Source: Deltaproteobacteria bacterium
GTDB taxonomy: Bacteria; Bdellovibrionota; Bdellovibrionia; Bdellovibrionales; JAMPXM01
Length of the DNA: 64,000 bases
Reading direction: 5' to 3'
Assembly: GCA_017302795.1 (NCBI GenBank)
Contig: JAFLCB010000016.1
Location: forward strand, 1-64,000
Below the pieces are notes generated by a model. That model saw nothing but the letters and a program-made list of their open reading frames with translations. It was not told the DNA's origin and made no database searches. This document shows positions 50,908 to 60,876 of the stretch, one piece after another (the first letter of the stretch is position 1; the number at the start of each line of letters is the position of its first letter). Position numbers and translations under genes: made by a program.

Positions 50908-51975
50908 ATGATTTCTCTCTTGCAACTGCTGAAGTTCGCCACGGACCAAGGAGCTTCAGACTTGCATATCGTTTCAGGAGCGCAACCAGCGCTTCGGGTC
51001 AATGGTCGAATTGTCCGCGTGAAATCGGATATTCTTTCGAAAGAAATCACGCGCAAGCTTTGCTATTCAGTTCTCAGTGACAACCAAAAAGCAAAGTTCG
51101 AAGAAGAGCGAGAGTTAGATTTTAGTTTTGAAGTGAAGAACATGGCGCGGTTTCGAGCTAACTTTTTTTTCCAGCGTGGCACCGTATCGGGAGTGTTTCG
51201 TAAAGTTCCGGTGACTATGCCAAAGTTCACCGACCTTGCGATGCCGCCGGCCGTTGGCGACCTGACACTTTTACCCTATGGACTAGTCCTGGTTACTGGA
51301 CCAACCGGTTCCGGTAAGTCGACGACGATCGCTAGTTTGATTGACAAGATCAATCAAGAAAGCTTTGGCCACATTATCACACTTGAAGATCCCATCGAGT
51401 TCATTCATCCCCATAAAAATTGTATCGTGAACCAACGCGAAGTGGGTGCCGACACGGGAAGCTACGCCGAAGCGATGAAATACATGCTTCGCCAAGATCC
51501 AGATGTCGTTCTTCTTGGCGAGATGCGTGATCTCGAAACGATCGAGGCAGCGCTCGTCACTGCGGAAACCGGCCATTTGGTTTTTGCCACCCTCCATACC
51601 AACTCTGCGATTGCGACCATCAATCGGTTTGTCAGCGTATTTCCCGCTGAGCAGCAAGAACGCGTACGTGTACAGCTCTCCTTTACTCTTCAGGCAGTCA
51701 TTTCGCAGCGCCTTTTGCCAGCACTCGGTGGTGGTCGAGTGATCGCGTGTGAATTTTTATTGATGACACCCGGAGTTCGTAACCTCGTGCGAGAGGGAAA
51801 GCTTCACCAGATCGAGTCTTTGATGCAAGTGGGACAAGAAAAATCAGGGATGGTGACGATGAATCAGTGCCTCGTGCAGCTGGTGCTTCGCCGTCGCATT
51901 GACCTCCGTACTGCGTTTGAAGCGTCGCCAAACCTTGAACAGCTTGAGAAAATGCTCAAGCAGGCAGGTGCATAG
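50908..51975 (+). CDS. pilT: Type IV pilus retraction ATPase PilT
   Basis: A 355-residue cytoplasmic motor that depolymerises the pilus for twitching. Family marks are FATDQGASDLHIVSGAQPALRVNGRI at the N-terminus, Walker A GPTGSGKST near 131, the Asp box ITLEDPIEFIH, Walker B DPDVVLLGEMRD, and the His box FATLHTNSA. Next comes the PilT-specific AIRNLIRE-like motif, here PGVRNLVREGKLHQIESLMQVG near 290. GTG of pilC overlaps the last base region. Its place between pilB and pilC keeps extension and retraction motors in one transcript. Confidence 0.96.
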   Translation: MISLLQLLKFATDQGASDLHIVSGAQPALRVNGRIVRVKSDILSKEITRKLCYSVLSDNQKAKFEEERELDFSFEVKNMARFRANFFFQRGTVSGVFRKVPVTMPKFTDLAMPPAVGDLTLLPYGLVLVTGPTGSGKSTTIASLIDKINQESFGHIITLEDPIEFIHPHKNCIVNQREVGADTGSYAEAMKYMLRQDPDVVLLGEMRDLETIEAALVTAETGHLVFATLHTNSAIATINRFVSVFPAEQQERVRVQLSFTLQAVISQRLLPALGGGRVIACEFLLMTPGVRNLVREGKLHQIESLMQVGQEKSGMVTMNQCLVQLVLRRRIDLRTAFEASPNLEQLEKMLKQAGA

Positions 51976-53183
51976 TGCCACGATTTACTTTCGAGGCGCG
52001 CGACACGCGTGGTCGTGTATTTAAAGGGGAACTAGAAGCGCCAACCGAGAGCGATGCACGTATTAAGCTTCGGGCACAGAAGCTGATGCCGATGAAGCTC
52101 TCTCAGGCGGAGCAAAAAGTATCTGGTTTTAAAAAAGTTGGTGGAAAAGGCGTGCCGCTGAAAGAGCTGCAGATTTTCACTCGTCAGCTTTCGACTCTTT
52201 TGGGTTCTGGTATTCCTATTTTGCAATCTCTTGAGGTTCTGTCGCAATCGCAAAGAAGTCCGGGGATGCAAGTTGCGCTTAAACAAATGGTACACGACAT
52301 CAACCAAGGGCGGCGATTTGGTGAAGCGATGGCGGAACATCCGCTAGTATTTGATAAGTTCTTCGTCAACATGGTCAAAGCGGGTGAGGAATCAGGTAAC
52401 ATTGACCAAATTCTCAATCGTTTAGCGGTCTACATTGAAAAAGCCGCGAAGATTCGAAGTCAGGTTAAAGGAGCCTTGGTCTACCCGATTGCGATCTTGG
52501 TTGTTGCCGGCGTTGTTGTTGCCGGTCTTCTTGTTTTCGTTATCCCGAAATTCGAAAGTCTGTTTGCCAACTCTGGACAAGAGCTTCCCGGACTCACTCA
52601 GATGGTCGTGAGCGCTTCTAAAACCTTCATTGCCTATTGGTGGGCGATCATTGGTGGACTTGGCGGAGGGATTTTTGGTGCGGTAAACTATTATCGTACG
52701 GATGACGGTAAAAAAACCGTCGACGCCATTGCCATCGATCTACCTTACATAGGCGATCTGATTCAGAAGTCAGCGGTTGCGCGTTTTACAAGAACTCTTT
52801 CAACACTTCTTTCGTCCGGCGTCTCGATCATGGAAGCACTAGAAATTGCGTCAAAGGTTACCGGCAATCACGTCATCGAAAACGCTCTTTTGCGAGCGCG
52901 TGAAGCAATCTCGGAAGGTAAGTCGCTAACTGTGCCTCTAGCCAAGGAAAAATATATTCCGCAAATGGTCACCCAGATGATCGGTGTCGGTGAACAGACC
53001 GGCGCCATTGACCAAATGTTGAATAAAGTTGCTGATTTTTATGAAGACGAAGTTGATGTTGCCGTTGCGGCACTGACCAGCGTCATGGAGCCACTCTTGA
53101 TGGTCTTCTTGGGCGGAATCGTCGCCGTGATGGTCATCGCCATGTACCTACCAATCTTCAACATGGCTGGATCCGTCAAGTAA
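51975..53183 (+). CDS. pilC: Type IV pilus inner-membrane platform PilC
   Basis: A 402-residue GspF/PilC platform protein (GTG 51975, sharing one base with the pilT stop). Two related GspF domains are visible. The first (about 65-190) has ELQIFTRQLSTLLGSGIPILQSLEVL and GEAMAEHPLVFDKFFVNMVKAGEESGNID. The second (about 270-395) has RFTRTLSTLLSSGVSIMEALEIASKVTGN and MIGVGEQTGAIDQML. Three membrane spans lie near 170-190, 220-240 and 372-392. It transmits motor rotation to the growing pilus base. Confidence 0.95.
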   Translation: MPRFTFEARDTRGRVFKGELEAPTESDARIKLRAQKLMPMKLSQAEQKVSGFKKVGGKGVPLKELQIFTRQLSTLLGSGIPILQSLEVLSQSQRSPGMQVALKQMVHDINQGRRFGEAMAEHPLVFDKFFVNMVKAGEESGNIDQILNRLAVYIEKAAKIRSQVKGALVYPIAILVVAGVVVAGLLVFVIPKFESLFANSGQELPGLTQMVVSASKTFIAYWWAIIGGLGGGIFGAVNYYRTDDGKKTVDAIAIDLPYIGDLIQKSAVARFTRTLSTLLSSGVSIMEALEIASKVTGNHVIENALLRAREAISEGKSLTVPLAKEKYIPQMVTQMIGVGEQTGAIDQMLNKVADFYEDEVDVAVAALTSVMEPLLMVFLGGIVAVMVIAMYLPIFNMAGSVK

Positions 53184-53213
53184 AGGCAGAACAGTAGAAA
53201 GGGTTAAGCCGGA

Positions 53214-54944
53214 ATGAGTCGGCAAGAACAGCGCGTAGCACAAGGGTTCGACTTCTCACGAAGTCGAACTCCGATGACCATCATCGCGGCCGTTCGCCTC
53301 GGGTTTCACCTATCTATTCTGCTAATTATTCTTGGCTTTCAGGCGCTGCAGCCAGAATTTGTAAACACGGAAGTTTTATTTCCAGTCTATCTTTTGATGG
53401 GCGTCGCGTTCTCGATCCACTCGGTCTACTTATTGTTCTTTGATCGCGCATTGAACTCTTGGCCGGTGACTGCTTTCTTATTTTTCTTCGAATCCGCATT
53501 CATCACGGGGTTGATTCACTTTACAGGCGTCAACCAATCCATTTTTCTATTTCTCTATTTAGTAAACATCATTCTTTGTGGTTTCGTCTTTCAAAGACGC
53601 GGGGCCAACATATTGGCTCTTTGGACTTCTTTTCTCTTCAGCTTTTTGATGATCGTAGGCCCAGAGCTCAAAGGGCAGGCGCTGTTCTTCGCTGTCGGTC
53701 TTAACAACGTCGCCTTTTTTGCAGTGGCGGGGCTTGCTGGATATCTTAGCGAACAGCTTGATTTCATGGGGCGATCGCTGGAAGCGCAGGGAAAAGATCT
53801 TCGCGCATTAAGAAATCTCCAAGCTATCATCGTGGACAACATGGCGACCGGAATGATTACGGTCGATGAAACTGGAGTTTGCCTTCAAGCTAACCGGGCA
53901 GCTTTTGAAATTCTCGACCCTGTACCCCGTGAAATTATCGGTAGAAATTTAGACGTTGTCGTTCCGGGTTCGATGGCTGGGATTCGCGCGACACTGGAAA
54001 AAATTGAAGGCGGGGATCGAACTGCGCGCCTCGACTGGATCCATCAGAACCCGATGCAGGGACGTCAAACCCTGGAACTCGTCGTCAGCCGGCTTCCGAT
54101 GGAAAGCGAGCTCAAGGGCTATATTGTGACCTTCCATGATCTTACGCGGGTTCGCCGCTTAGAGTTCGCTATGCGCCAGAGCGAAAAAATGGCGGCCGTT
54201 GGACAACTTGCGGCGGGGATTGCACATGAAATTAGAAACCCCTTGGCGTCCATGAGCGGTTCGCTTCAGCTGCTCGAGTCTGGTTTTACAAGCGAGAGTG
54301 CCGAAGAAAAAAAGCTGATGCGGATTGCGCTTCGCGAAATCGACCGACTGAACAATTTGATCACTGAATTTTTGGACTTTGTGAGACCGGAGGTCCTGAA
54401 AGAGGATCCGGTCGACATCAACTTGGTTTTGCGAGATGTCTTAGAAATGACGAAACTGAATCAGAGCCTTCGGCAAGAAACTCAACAACTGGTCGAATTG
54501 AAATCCACCAAAACGATCCCCGGTCATCGCGATAAACTGAAACAGGCGGTCTTGAACATTGTCATGAATGCCTATCAGGCGATGTCGGACGCGGAGAATC
54601 CGGTCATTGAAATTAAATCCGTTGATCGAGAAGATTCTGTCATCGTGACGATTCGCGATCATGGTTGTGGAATTGACGAAGTTGGTTTACGACGGATTTT
54701 TGAACCGTTTCATACGACAAAGCCCAGGGGTACAGGTCTAGGTCTGGCTATCACACATAAGATTATTGAAAATCACCAAGGCCGCATTTATGTCGAGAGT
54801 ACTAAGGGCGTTGGGACCGAGTTTACTTTGGAATTTAAGTTGAAGCCCAACGGAGTTGATAAATTAAGTCTTGCCGATTCTGAGAGGGCAAACGAAGATT
54901 TTTCTAAGGCCTTTCGTGGACAGAAGCGAACGGGTCATGGGTAA
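53214..54944 (+). CDS. pilS: Sensor histidine kinase PilS-type
   Basis: A 576-residue kinase with about six N-terminal membrane spans (25-180), no large periplasmic domain, then a PAS domain (about 200-310, NLQAIIVDNMATGMITVDETGVCLQANRAAFEIL). The phospho-His is in AAGIAHEIRNPLASMSGSLQLL near 343; N-box LNIVMNAYQAMS; G1 IRDHGCGIDEVG; G2 KPRGTGLGLAITHKII. In Pseudomonas PilS senses pilin in the membrane and controls PilR. Position right behind pilC and before a sigma-54 regulator supports the same task here. Confidence 0.92.
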   Translation: MSRQEQRVAQGFDFSRSRTPMTIIAAVRLGFHLSILLIILGFQALQPEFVNTEVLFPVYLLMGVAFSIHSVYLLFFDRALNSWPVTAFLFFFESAFITGLIHFTGVNQSIFLFLYLVNIILCGFVFQRRGANILALWTSFLFSFLMIVGPELKGQALFFAVGLNNVAFFAVAGLAGYLSEQLDFMGRSLEAQGKDLRALRNLQAIIVDNMATGMITVDETGVCLQANRAAFEILDPVPREIIGRNLDVVVPGSMAGIRATLEKIEGGDRTARLDWIHQNPMQGRQTLELVVSRLPMESELKGYIVTFHDLTRVRRLEFAMRQSEKMAAVGQLAAGIAHEIRNPLASMSGSLQLLESGFTSESAEEKKLMRIALREIDRLNNLITEFLDFVRPEVLKEDPVDINLVLRDVLEMTKLNQSLRQETQQLVELKSTKTIPGHRDKLKQAVLNIVMNAYQAMSDAENPVIEIKSVDREDSVIVTIRDHGCGIDEVGLRRIFEPFHTTKPRGTGLGLAITHKIIENHQGRIYVESTKGVGTEFTLEFKLKPNGVDKLSLADSERANEDFSKAFRGQKRTGHG

Positions 54945-54978
54945 TAAAAAGTCACATGTTCGTTTGTGGAGGTTCTAA

Positions 54979-56388
54979 GTGAAGCCGCGTATTTTAGTTG
55001 TCGATGATGAAGAATCAATTCGCGAGTTTCTGGATATCATGCTCCGCAAAGAGGGCTACGAGGTAACGTGTGTTGAGGATGGCCAAAAAGCCATCGACAC
55101 GCTAAAAAAGAAATCTTTCGATCTTTTGATTTCCGATCTTCAAATGCCCAATGTGACCGGCATTGAGCTTCTGAAGCACTGTCGCGAGACCTACCCTGAC
55201 TTGCTATTCATGATGATCACCGCATTTGGAACGGCTGAAAGTGCTGTCGAAGCCATGAAAATGGGCGCGTATGATTACATCACGAAGCCATTTAAAATCG
55301 ATGAAGTTCGAATCAATATTGCCAACGCGCTTCGCAGTCGTAACCTCGAAGTTGAAAACCGAGTACTTCGCAAAGAGTTGCAAAAAGAATATTCCTTCCA
55401 AAACCTGGTGGGAAACTCCGAGGCGATGCACAAGATTTTCGAACTGATTCGAAAAGTGTCAGATTCCCCGACGAACGTCCTGGTAACTGGCGAAAGCGGT
55501 ACGGGGAAGGAAATGGTCGCAAAGGCCATCCACTATAATTCTCCCCTCAAAGATCGTCCCTTCGTATCGGTGAACTGCGGAGCGATACCGGAAAACCTTG
55601 TTGAGAGTGAGCTTTTCGGTCACAAAAAAGGTTCGTTCACGGGTGCCATTTCAGATAAAGACGGCCTGTTCGAAGTTGCAGATGGCGGTACGCTTTTCCT
55701 CGACGAGATTGGCGAATTGCCCTTGAGCTCGCAGGTTCGCATACTGCGCGCGATTCAGGAAAAAACTGTCCGAAGAGTTGGCGGCACAGAGGACATCAAA
55801 GTCGAAGTGCGTATCATTGCTGCAACTAACCGGGATTTAGAATTCATGGTTCAGCAAGGTACCTTCCGGCAAGATTTGTATTATCGCTTGAACGTCATCA
55901 ATATCCGTACGCCCGCTTTGCGCGAGCGTCGTGATGACATTCCTCTCCTCGCGTCTCACTTTTTGCAAAAATACAGTGAGCGCTTTAATAAAGCGATTCA
56001 GACGATTTCGAAAGAAGCGATGGATCTACTTCGCAAATACGATTTCCCTGGAAACGTCCGCGAACTTGAAAACATCATCGAACGGACGGTTGCGCTTGAA
56101 TCCGGTGCGACAGTTTTGCCAGAATCCTTACCGCAGTTTGTTAACACCCCATCGGGCCGCAAGATGGTTTCAAGTGATGGAATTGAAATCACAGACGATG
56201 GGATCGATCTGCAAAAGGTTCTCGATCAATTGGAGAAAGAACTTTTGGTCAAAGCGATTCACCAAGCCAACGGCGTAAAGAAACGTGCGGCGAAGCTTTT
56301 GGGGATCACATTCCGCTCGATGCGCTATCGCGTCGAGAAGTTTAGCTTAGGAAAAGTAGACGACGACGAACTACCCGACGAAGAATAA
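54979..56388 (+). CDS. pilR: Sigma-54 response regulator PilR-type
   Basis: A 469-residue NtrC-family activator (GTG 54979). Receiver with [15 protein letters not shown], phospho-Asp in [11 protein letters not shown] near 54 and Lys in [14 protein letters not shown]+ domain with [18 protein letters not shown] (the Ser-containing sigma-54 loop also common in PilR proteins) and [13 protein letters not shown]-terminal [24 protein letters not shown]. It would switch on pilin transcription through RpoN; pilA is not in the window. A clear terminator follows at 56446. Confidence 0.94.
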   Translation: MKPRILVVDDEESIREFLDIMLRKEGYEVTCVEDGQKAIDTLKKKSFDLLISDLQMPNVTGIELLKHCRETYPDLLFMMITAFGTAESAVEAMKMGAYDYITKPFKIDEVRINIANALRSRNLEVENRVLRKELQKEYSFQNLVGNSEAMHKIFELIRKVSDSPTNVLVTGESGTGKEMVAKAIHYNSPLKDRPFVSVNCGAIPENLVESELFGHKKGSFTGAISDKDGLFEVADGGTLFLDEIGELPLSSQVRILRAIQEKTVRRVGGTEDIKVEVRIIAATNRDLEFMVQQGTFRQDLYYRLNVINIRTPALRERRDDIPLLASHFLQKYSERFNKAIQTISKEAMDLLRKYDFPGNVRELENIIERTVALESGATVLPESLPQFVNTPSGRKMVSSDGIEITDDGIDLQKVLDQLEKELLVKAIHQANGVKKRAAKLLGITFRSMRYRVEKFSLGKVDDDELPDEE

Positions 56389-56445
56389 TCCAAAACGCTT
56401 ATAGCGGTGATCTGTTTGCGTCGCTTCGGCCTCCGGCCTGCGCTG

Positions 56446-56476
56446 CTTTCGATGCAGTGGCATCGAAAGATTTTTG
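56446..56476 (+). terminator. Rho-independent terminator after pilR
   Basis: CTTTCGATGC (56446-56455), loop AGTG, GCATCGAAAG (56460-56469), then A and a run of six T. A perfect 10-bp stem with T-tract on the plus strand, 58 bp past the pilR stop; it ends the pil operon. Confidence 0.85.
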
Positions 56477-56480
56477 TATT

Positions 56481-56556
56481 CGTACCCCTGAGGGTACGCT
56501 GAGGCCTTCGGCCTTCCGCGGGTGCGGACGCTTAGCCCTGCGGGCTATCGCGGAAA
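56481..56556. repeat. Cluster of short hairpins between pilR and chrA
   Basis: Right after the terminator come CGTACCC/GGGTACG (56481-56498), AGGCC-TTC-GGCCT (56502-56514) and TAGCCC-TGC-GGGCTA (56533-56547), the last enclosed by CCGCG/CGCGG. None has a T-run. One more GGCC-rich hairpin lies before the terminator. The last one may serve chrA termination on the minus strand. Confidence 0.65.
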
Positions 56557-56558
56557 CA

Positions 56559-57812
56559 TTATTTCGGGAGTAGTAGGAGGAGCCAGGCGGTGGCGCCGCC
56601 GCCTAGGATTGTGAGCCAGGCTGGCAATATTTTTTTGTAAGTGAGGACGAAGCTGATGGCTGGGAAAAGAAACCAGATCGTTAGACTTATCAAGTGGCGG
56701 TTTGCGAGTGGGCTTTGAAGATCGAGATCCATCGCTAAGAGTGCGGCGGGTTCTAGAAGTTTGATCACGCTTGCGACAATCGCTCCGACCACACATGAAA
56801 TCGCTCCGAAACTAAATCGTCTCCACTGATGGCTCGCCGAGACTCGTCGCCAAAAATGTGGGAACCAAGTCGTCATGTGAATGTACGGAACCAAAAATAT
56901 TCCAATTGTCGCCGTGATGGCACCAAGAACTCCTCCCGCTTTTGCTCCTATGTACGTGGCCGTGATCACGACAGGGCCTGGAGTGACCTGTCCGAAAGTG
57001 AGTGCCTCTAAAAACTCGGCGTGAGTCATCCATTGCAGCTTATCGACAAACTCACTTCCAAGCAGCGGTACGATGGCAAGCCCGCTTCCGAACACCATTG
57101 CGCCCGCTTTCAATGATGTAACAAATAGTTCGATATGAACTTCAGACGCAGATAACCCGATCATTCCCGCTGGAACAAGAATCGGCGTTGTCGCAGCAGC
57201 GATGAGGGAAATGGAAAAGATTTTTCCCTTCGCTGGTGCCAGCGATAAAAGGCCGCAGAATAAAATCGCAAATGGTTCGAGTGATGGGCGAATTAAAGTG
57301 ATTAAAAAGCCGAAGGCAACAAATAGAATCCTAGCGATTCGTTCCATTTGTTCTGCGCCGACTTGGTTCCCTGTCAGAGAAAGTCCCTTCGCTAGCGGAA
57401 TTACACTGGCTAAAATCAATCCCAATGCCGCTGCTTGTAGTCCGATAGTTGCGCTTTGCGTCCATTTCCACAGTGCCCAGGTTTGATAAGTCAGAGCCAA
57501 GAAAGTCATCAGAAGAGCTGAAGGGACCACCAGACCTAGGGCTGCGAGTGCTGCACCGACGCGAGGTGCCTGGACGAGCAGGCCGCGTTGATACCCAAGA
57601 AACACTGCGGTTTGAAAGGCGACCGGTCCCGGCAACGTTTTTATCGCTGCAAATATTTGCGCGAACTGCGCCTTGGGGATCCAGCGATCTCCGAGGTCAG
57701 CTTCCATTTGTGCGACAAGCGCTAGAGGACCACCAAAACCAACGCATCCAAGGCGTAGGAAGTAGAGAGAGATTTCTCGAAGGATCTGACGTTTTTGGTT
57801 GGTATCTGCCAT
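56559..57812 (-). CDS. chrA: Chromate transporter ChrA (long, two-domain form)
   Basis: A 417-residue inner-membrane exporter of chromate, possibly sulfate-linked. It has two homologous halves, each about 6 spans. The first half shows the FGGP signature in LGCVGFGGPLALVAQMEADLG near 16 and TLPGPVAFQTAVFLGYQRG near 56; the second repeats the pattern with FGSGLAIVPLLGSEFVDK near 237 and LTFGQVTPGPVVITATYIG near 269. Length fits the LCHR group. It is convergent with pilR and divergent from the CNMP protein, with only 23 bp between starts. No chromate regulator (chrB) is adjacent. Confidence 0.92.
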   Translation of the reverse strand: MADTNQKRQILREISLYFLRLGCVGFGGPLALVAQMEADLGDRWIPKAQFAQIFAAIKTLPGPVAFQTAVFLGYQRGLLVQAPRVGAALAALGLVVPSALLMTFLALTYQTWALWKWTQSATIGLQAAALGLILASVIPLAKGLSLTGNQVGAEQMERIARILFVAFGFLITLIRPSLEPFAILFCGLLSLAPAKGKIFSISLIAAATTPILVPAGMIGLSASEVHIELFVTSLKAGAMVFGSGLAIVPLLGSEFVDKLQWMTHAEFLEALTFGQVTPGPVVITATYIGAKAGGVLGAITATIGIFLVPYIHMTTWFPHFWRRVSASHQWRRFSFGAISCVVGAIVASVIKLLEPAALLAMDLDLQSPLANRHLISLTIWFLFPAISFVLTYKKILPAWLTILGGGATAWLLLLLPK

Positions 57813-57835
57813 AAACTTTCGACGATACTAAGCGT

Positions 57836-59911
57836 ATGTTATCAATAGAACAAGAGCCGATCCGCCTTCCGCCAATTGAAACGGAAGTCGAAGTGTCCGA
57901 AGGCAGAAAGATTCGCTTTCGGCGCGAGCACGATGCTTCAACCGCACGGCTTATTGTTCCCCGACGGTTTTTGTTCTTGTGGGACCAGTTAAAAATCGGA
58001 GCGTCACTTTACGATTTGTCTCTTCGCTCGAGAGCCAGCGGAAGCAATCATCGGGTCTTTTTAGAGGTGGCAAGTTTTCTTTGCTTTCTTGTGGATAACG
58101 ATTTGATAGATGATGTACGCCTTGTTCGAATGGCAGACTCTATTCGCGGTGAATATGAATGGCCCGAGGACTTGACGAAGCTCGTTTCCTCGAACTCGGT
58201 AATTTCAGTTTGGGCTCGCCGAGGATCGCAAACCAAAGGAACAGAATTTAGTCTCCTGTCGCGCGTCTACGATTCGCTGTTTGCGTTAGCGGCCTTGCTG
58301 TCACTTCCAATTTCCGCATTCATTGTTGTGGTACTGATCGACGTCACAAAAAAGACTTCGTTTTTTGAGCCGATTGTTTCTGTCTTTCGTTGGGACCAAG
58401 CTGTCCTTGGCCTTATTGCAGGTCTTTTTGTCACGGGAGTCTTTGGTCGCTCTTTAGTAGCGGCGCTTCGAATGGCAGGATCTAAACTAGGAAAAGATGC
58501 GGGGGAACTTTCTGTCGCGTGGGATTTGATGGGTCCACATCTTTCCTTTAATGCCCACACCGTCACCGGAGCGCTAAGGCGAGTTTCTGATTTTCTCATT
58601 TGTTTTTCTGGAATGATCATTCCAGTTCTAGTGTGGCTTATTTTGCGAAAGGCCGATGCGCTCTCGATTTTTAAAAATCTTTCTCTCGGCCATCTTCTTA
58701 GCTCCAGCACACCGCAGATTTTGTTTTTCGCTGCCTCGGCCGGTGTCGCAGCTTTGATAACGCATCCTTCGACGCGAAGTGAACTGACCAAGTCATTAAG
58801 AGTTTGGAACCGAACTCCCCTTGTGTGGCGCGAGGACGAGGAACTTCGTGAGGTCGAAACCTTTCATCGGTTAGGTGGAGCCTTGTCGGCCGCTCTGGCC
58901 CTGTTGTGCGTTTCGACCCTGATCACTGCGGCTTGGCTGTCGTGGGGACCAGGTGACAGGAGAATAACGTCAGTTATCTGCTTGGCCGGTTTAATTTTGT
59001 TTTCGCTGACCTATTTAGAGCCAGTTTTCGGCCACGCTCTTCCTGGAGCATCCACTCGCAATCGCAGGCGGCGACTTTGGGCAACGAAGGTGAGAGTGCT
59101 CGCGGTGGCTGCGGCGGATCGCGAGGCATGGGCCCAGCTACCGGTCTTGAGACAGTTGACTCCTCCTATTCGAAATCAGCTGATCAAACTCGCAAGAGTC
59201 GTCGAATGCAGGCCGGGCAAAGCAATTTGCCGCCAAGGTTCAAACGATCGCTCTTTGTATATTGTTTTAGAAGGCAAGCTTGGGGTCGCTAAAAGCTTTG
59301 ATGGTCGAAGGAGAAAAGTGGTTGCTATTCTGACAGGGGGATCCGTTTTTGGCGAGACAGCTTTCTTCTTCGGAATGCCTAGGTCTGCCGATGTCGTCGC
59401 AATGGAAGATTGTAAGCTTCTTGAAATTCCGTATGTAACCGCGATGCAAAATTTAGATCTTTCGTCGAGTGAGGAATTCCAATTCCGTGTGTGGCTCTTG
59501 CAGGCACTCTCGGGGAACCCCATGCTTAAAGATCTTCCGTCGGAAGCCATGGACACTTTGATTTTCGCTGGCAAACGAAAGCTCTTCAAAGCAGGGCAAC
59601 CTGTATTTACAGAGGGCGCTCCTGCGGACTCGTGCTACTTCATCGCTCAAGGTCGTGCGAGTGCGGTTCAACACGGAAAAAAAATAAATGAAATGGGAGC
59701 GGGCGACGCATTTGGCGAAATCGCTTTGCTTAAGATGGGTTCTCGGCGAACAGCATCGGTGGTAGCGGATAGTGATCTTCTTTGCATGGAACTCGACATA
59801 GAAAGTTTTTGGGGCTTGCTAGCTGCGCGCCTTCCGCTGGGTGCTGAAATTGAACGCTTGGCGCTTCGGCGCTTGAATGCTGACGAAGTACGTCGATCAA
59901 ACGACGCATAA
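57836..59911 (+). CDS. Membrane protein with two C-terminal cyclic-nucleotide-binding domains
   Basis: A 691-residue protein of unknown role. The N-terminal 110 residues are soluble (RRFLFLWDQLKIGASLYDLSLRSR), somewhat like PqqD-type domains. About six membrane spans cover 145-405, without an HExxH or other catalytic motif that I can see. Two cNMP-binding folds follow: CNB-1 (about 440-560) with phosphate cassette GSVFGETAFFFGMPRSADVVA, and CNB-2 (about 565-685) with GDAFGEIALLKMGSRRTASVVA. Both cassettes keep the Gly-Glu and the Arg needed for ligand phosphate, so they may bind cAMP or a similar nucleotide. It could be a ligand-gated membrane sensor. Confidence 0.75.
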   Translation: MLSIEQEPIRLPPIETEVEVSEGRKIRFRREHDASTARLIVPRRFLFLWDQLKIGASLYDLSLRSRASGSNHRVFLEVASFLCFLVDNDLIDDVRLVRMADSIRGEYEWPEDLTKLVSSNSVISVWARRGSQTKGTEFSLLSRVYDSLFALAALLSLPISAFIVVVLIDVTKKTSFFEPIVSVFRWDQAVLGLIAGLFVTGVFGRSLVAALRMAGSKLGKDAGELSVAWDLMGPHLSFNAHTVTGALRRVSDFLICFSGMIIPVLVWLILRKADALSIFKNLSLGHLLSSSTPQILFFAASAGVAALITHPSTRSELTKSLRVWNRTPLVWREDEELREVETFHRLGGALSAALALLCVSTLITAAWLSWGPGDRRITSVICLAGLILFSLTYLEPVFGHALPGASTRNRRRRLWATKVRVLAVAAADREAWAQLPVLRQLTPPIRNQLIKLARVVECRPGKAICRQGSNDRSLYIVLEGKLGVAKSFDGRRRKVVAILTGGSVFGETAFFFGMPRSADVVAMEDCKLLEIPYVTAMQNLDLSSSEEFQFRVWLLQALSGNPMLKDLPSEAMDTLIFAGKRKLFKAGQPVFTEGAPADSCYFIAQGRASAVQHGKKINEMGAGDAFGEIALLKMGSRRTASVVADSDLLCMELDIESFWGLLAARLPLGAEIERLALRRLNADEVRRSNDA

Positions 59912-60027
59912 CCGCGTTTAGCTAGGCAATTTTGCGTTTAAAGCACACCTATTGATTCCCTCAAGTGGCACTATCGATGCACATCTAGGTCACGATTTGT
60001 AACCTGGCACGTAAATGGGAGAGACAA

Positions 60028-60876
60028 GTGTTCAACGGATTGACACGATTGGCGTGGGGCCTCTGGGCCTGCGTTATAATTTCTTCGACAATATTGGCGT
60101 CGACTGGCGTCGCCAATGTTTTCGGCTCGGATCATCGACAGGATTTGTTCCCTGTCCCAAGTCATTTGCAGCCGATCGGAGTGCTTCGTTCCCTTCCGGA
60201 CGATGGAAACTGGGGCACTGCATTTTTGGTTTCTGAGTGCCATATCGTGACGGCCTTCCACGTTGCGTTTCCCGGTCATAAGCGGCCAGGATTTCGACCA
60301 AGTGCAAAGATAAAATCTCGGTTCAATGTCGGGAAAAGTGCCGACATGAAATCGTCCTTTTTTCAGTCAAGCTCAGTGGCAACGCCGGTCAGCTGGGGAA
60401 AATTCAGTTCGAAGGATTACCGTGGCCTACTAGGTGATTGGGCGATCTTAGAGCTTGATGATTGTCTTGGACGAATTTACGGAAGCTTGAGCCTTACTCC
60501 AAGTCTCCAAAGTCATATGGTTCGAGGCACCCAGATTTCGTTCGCTGCTTTTCCGCGGGACCGCCAGGAAGTCGCCGGAATTTCTTGGGAAGAGCACTGT
60601 TCAATCAAAGATTGGGGCCCAGGATCTTTGGTTGGAATCGACTGCGGAGTTCGGGATGGAGCCTCAGGAGGTCCGTTATTGGAGCGTATTGAAGTCCCTG
60701 ACGGGCTTGGCGGGACGTCCGTGGGCTTTGTTGCGGTAGGAATCGCGATTCGCGAACTACGGCCTCGAGATGGAATAATCGACGAGTATCATCCTAAGTT
60801 CCGAAACATTGCACTTCTGTCTGAGGCATTTGATTCGGAACTTAGAGTGGTTTTAAATCGGTTAAAACGAAACTAA
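60028..60876 (+). CDS. Exported trypsin-like serine protease
   Basis: A 282-residue protein (GTG 60028). A hydrophobic signal (GLWACVIISSTILASTGVANVFG) is cleaved near ANVFG. The triad is readable: His in GTAFLVSECHIVTAFHVAF near 78, Asp in GDWAILELDD near 138, and Ser in CGVRDGASGGPLL near 214, with the GxSGGP signature. Substitution of the usual TAAHC by TAFHV marks a non-classical S1 group. Six Cys could form three disulfides. It would act in the periplasm or outside, for example on prey or host protein. It stands alone between the CNB protein and a broken barrel gene whose 3' end it overlaps. Confidence 0.82.
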   Translation: MFNGLTRLAWGLWACVIISSTILASTGVANVFGSDHRQDLFPVPSHLQPIGVLRSLPDDGNWGTAFLVSECHIVTAFHVAFPGHKRPGFRPSAKIKSRFNVGKSADMKSSFFQSSSVATPVSWGKFSSKDYRGLLGDWAILELDDCLGRIYGSLSLTPSLQSHMVRGTQISFAAFPRDRQEVAGISWEEHCSIKDWGPGSLVGIDCGVRDGASGGPLLERIEVPDGLGGTSVGFVAVGIAIRELRPRDGIIDEYHPKFRNIALLSEAFDSELRVVLNRLKRN

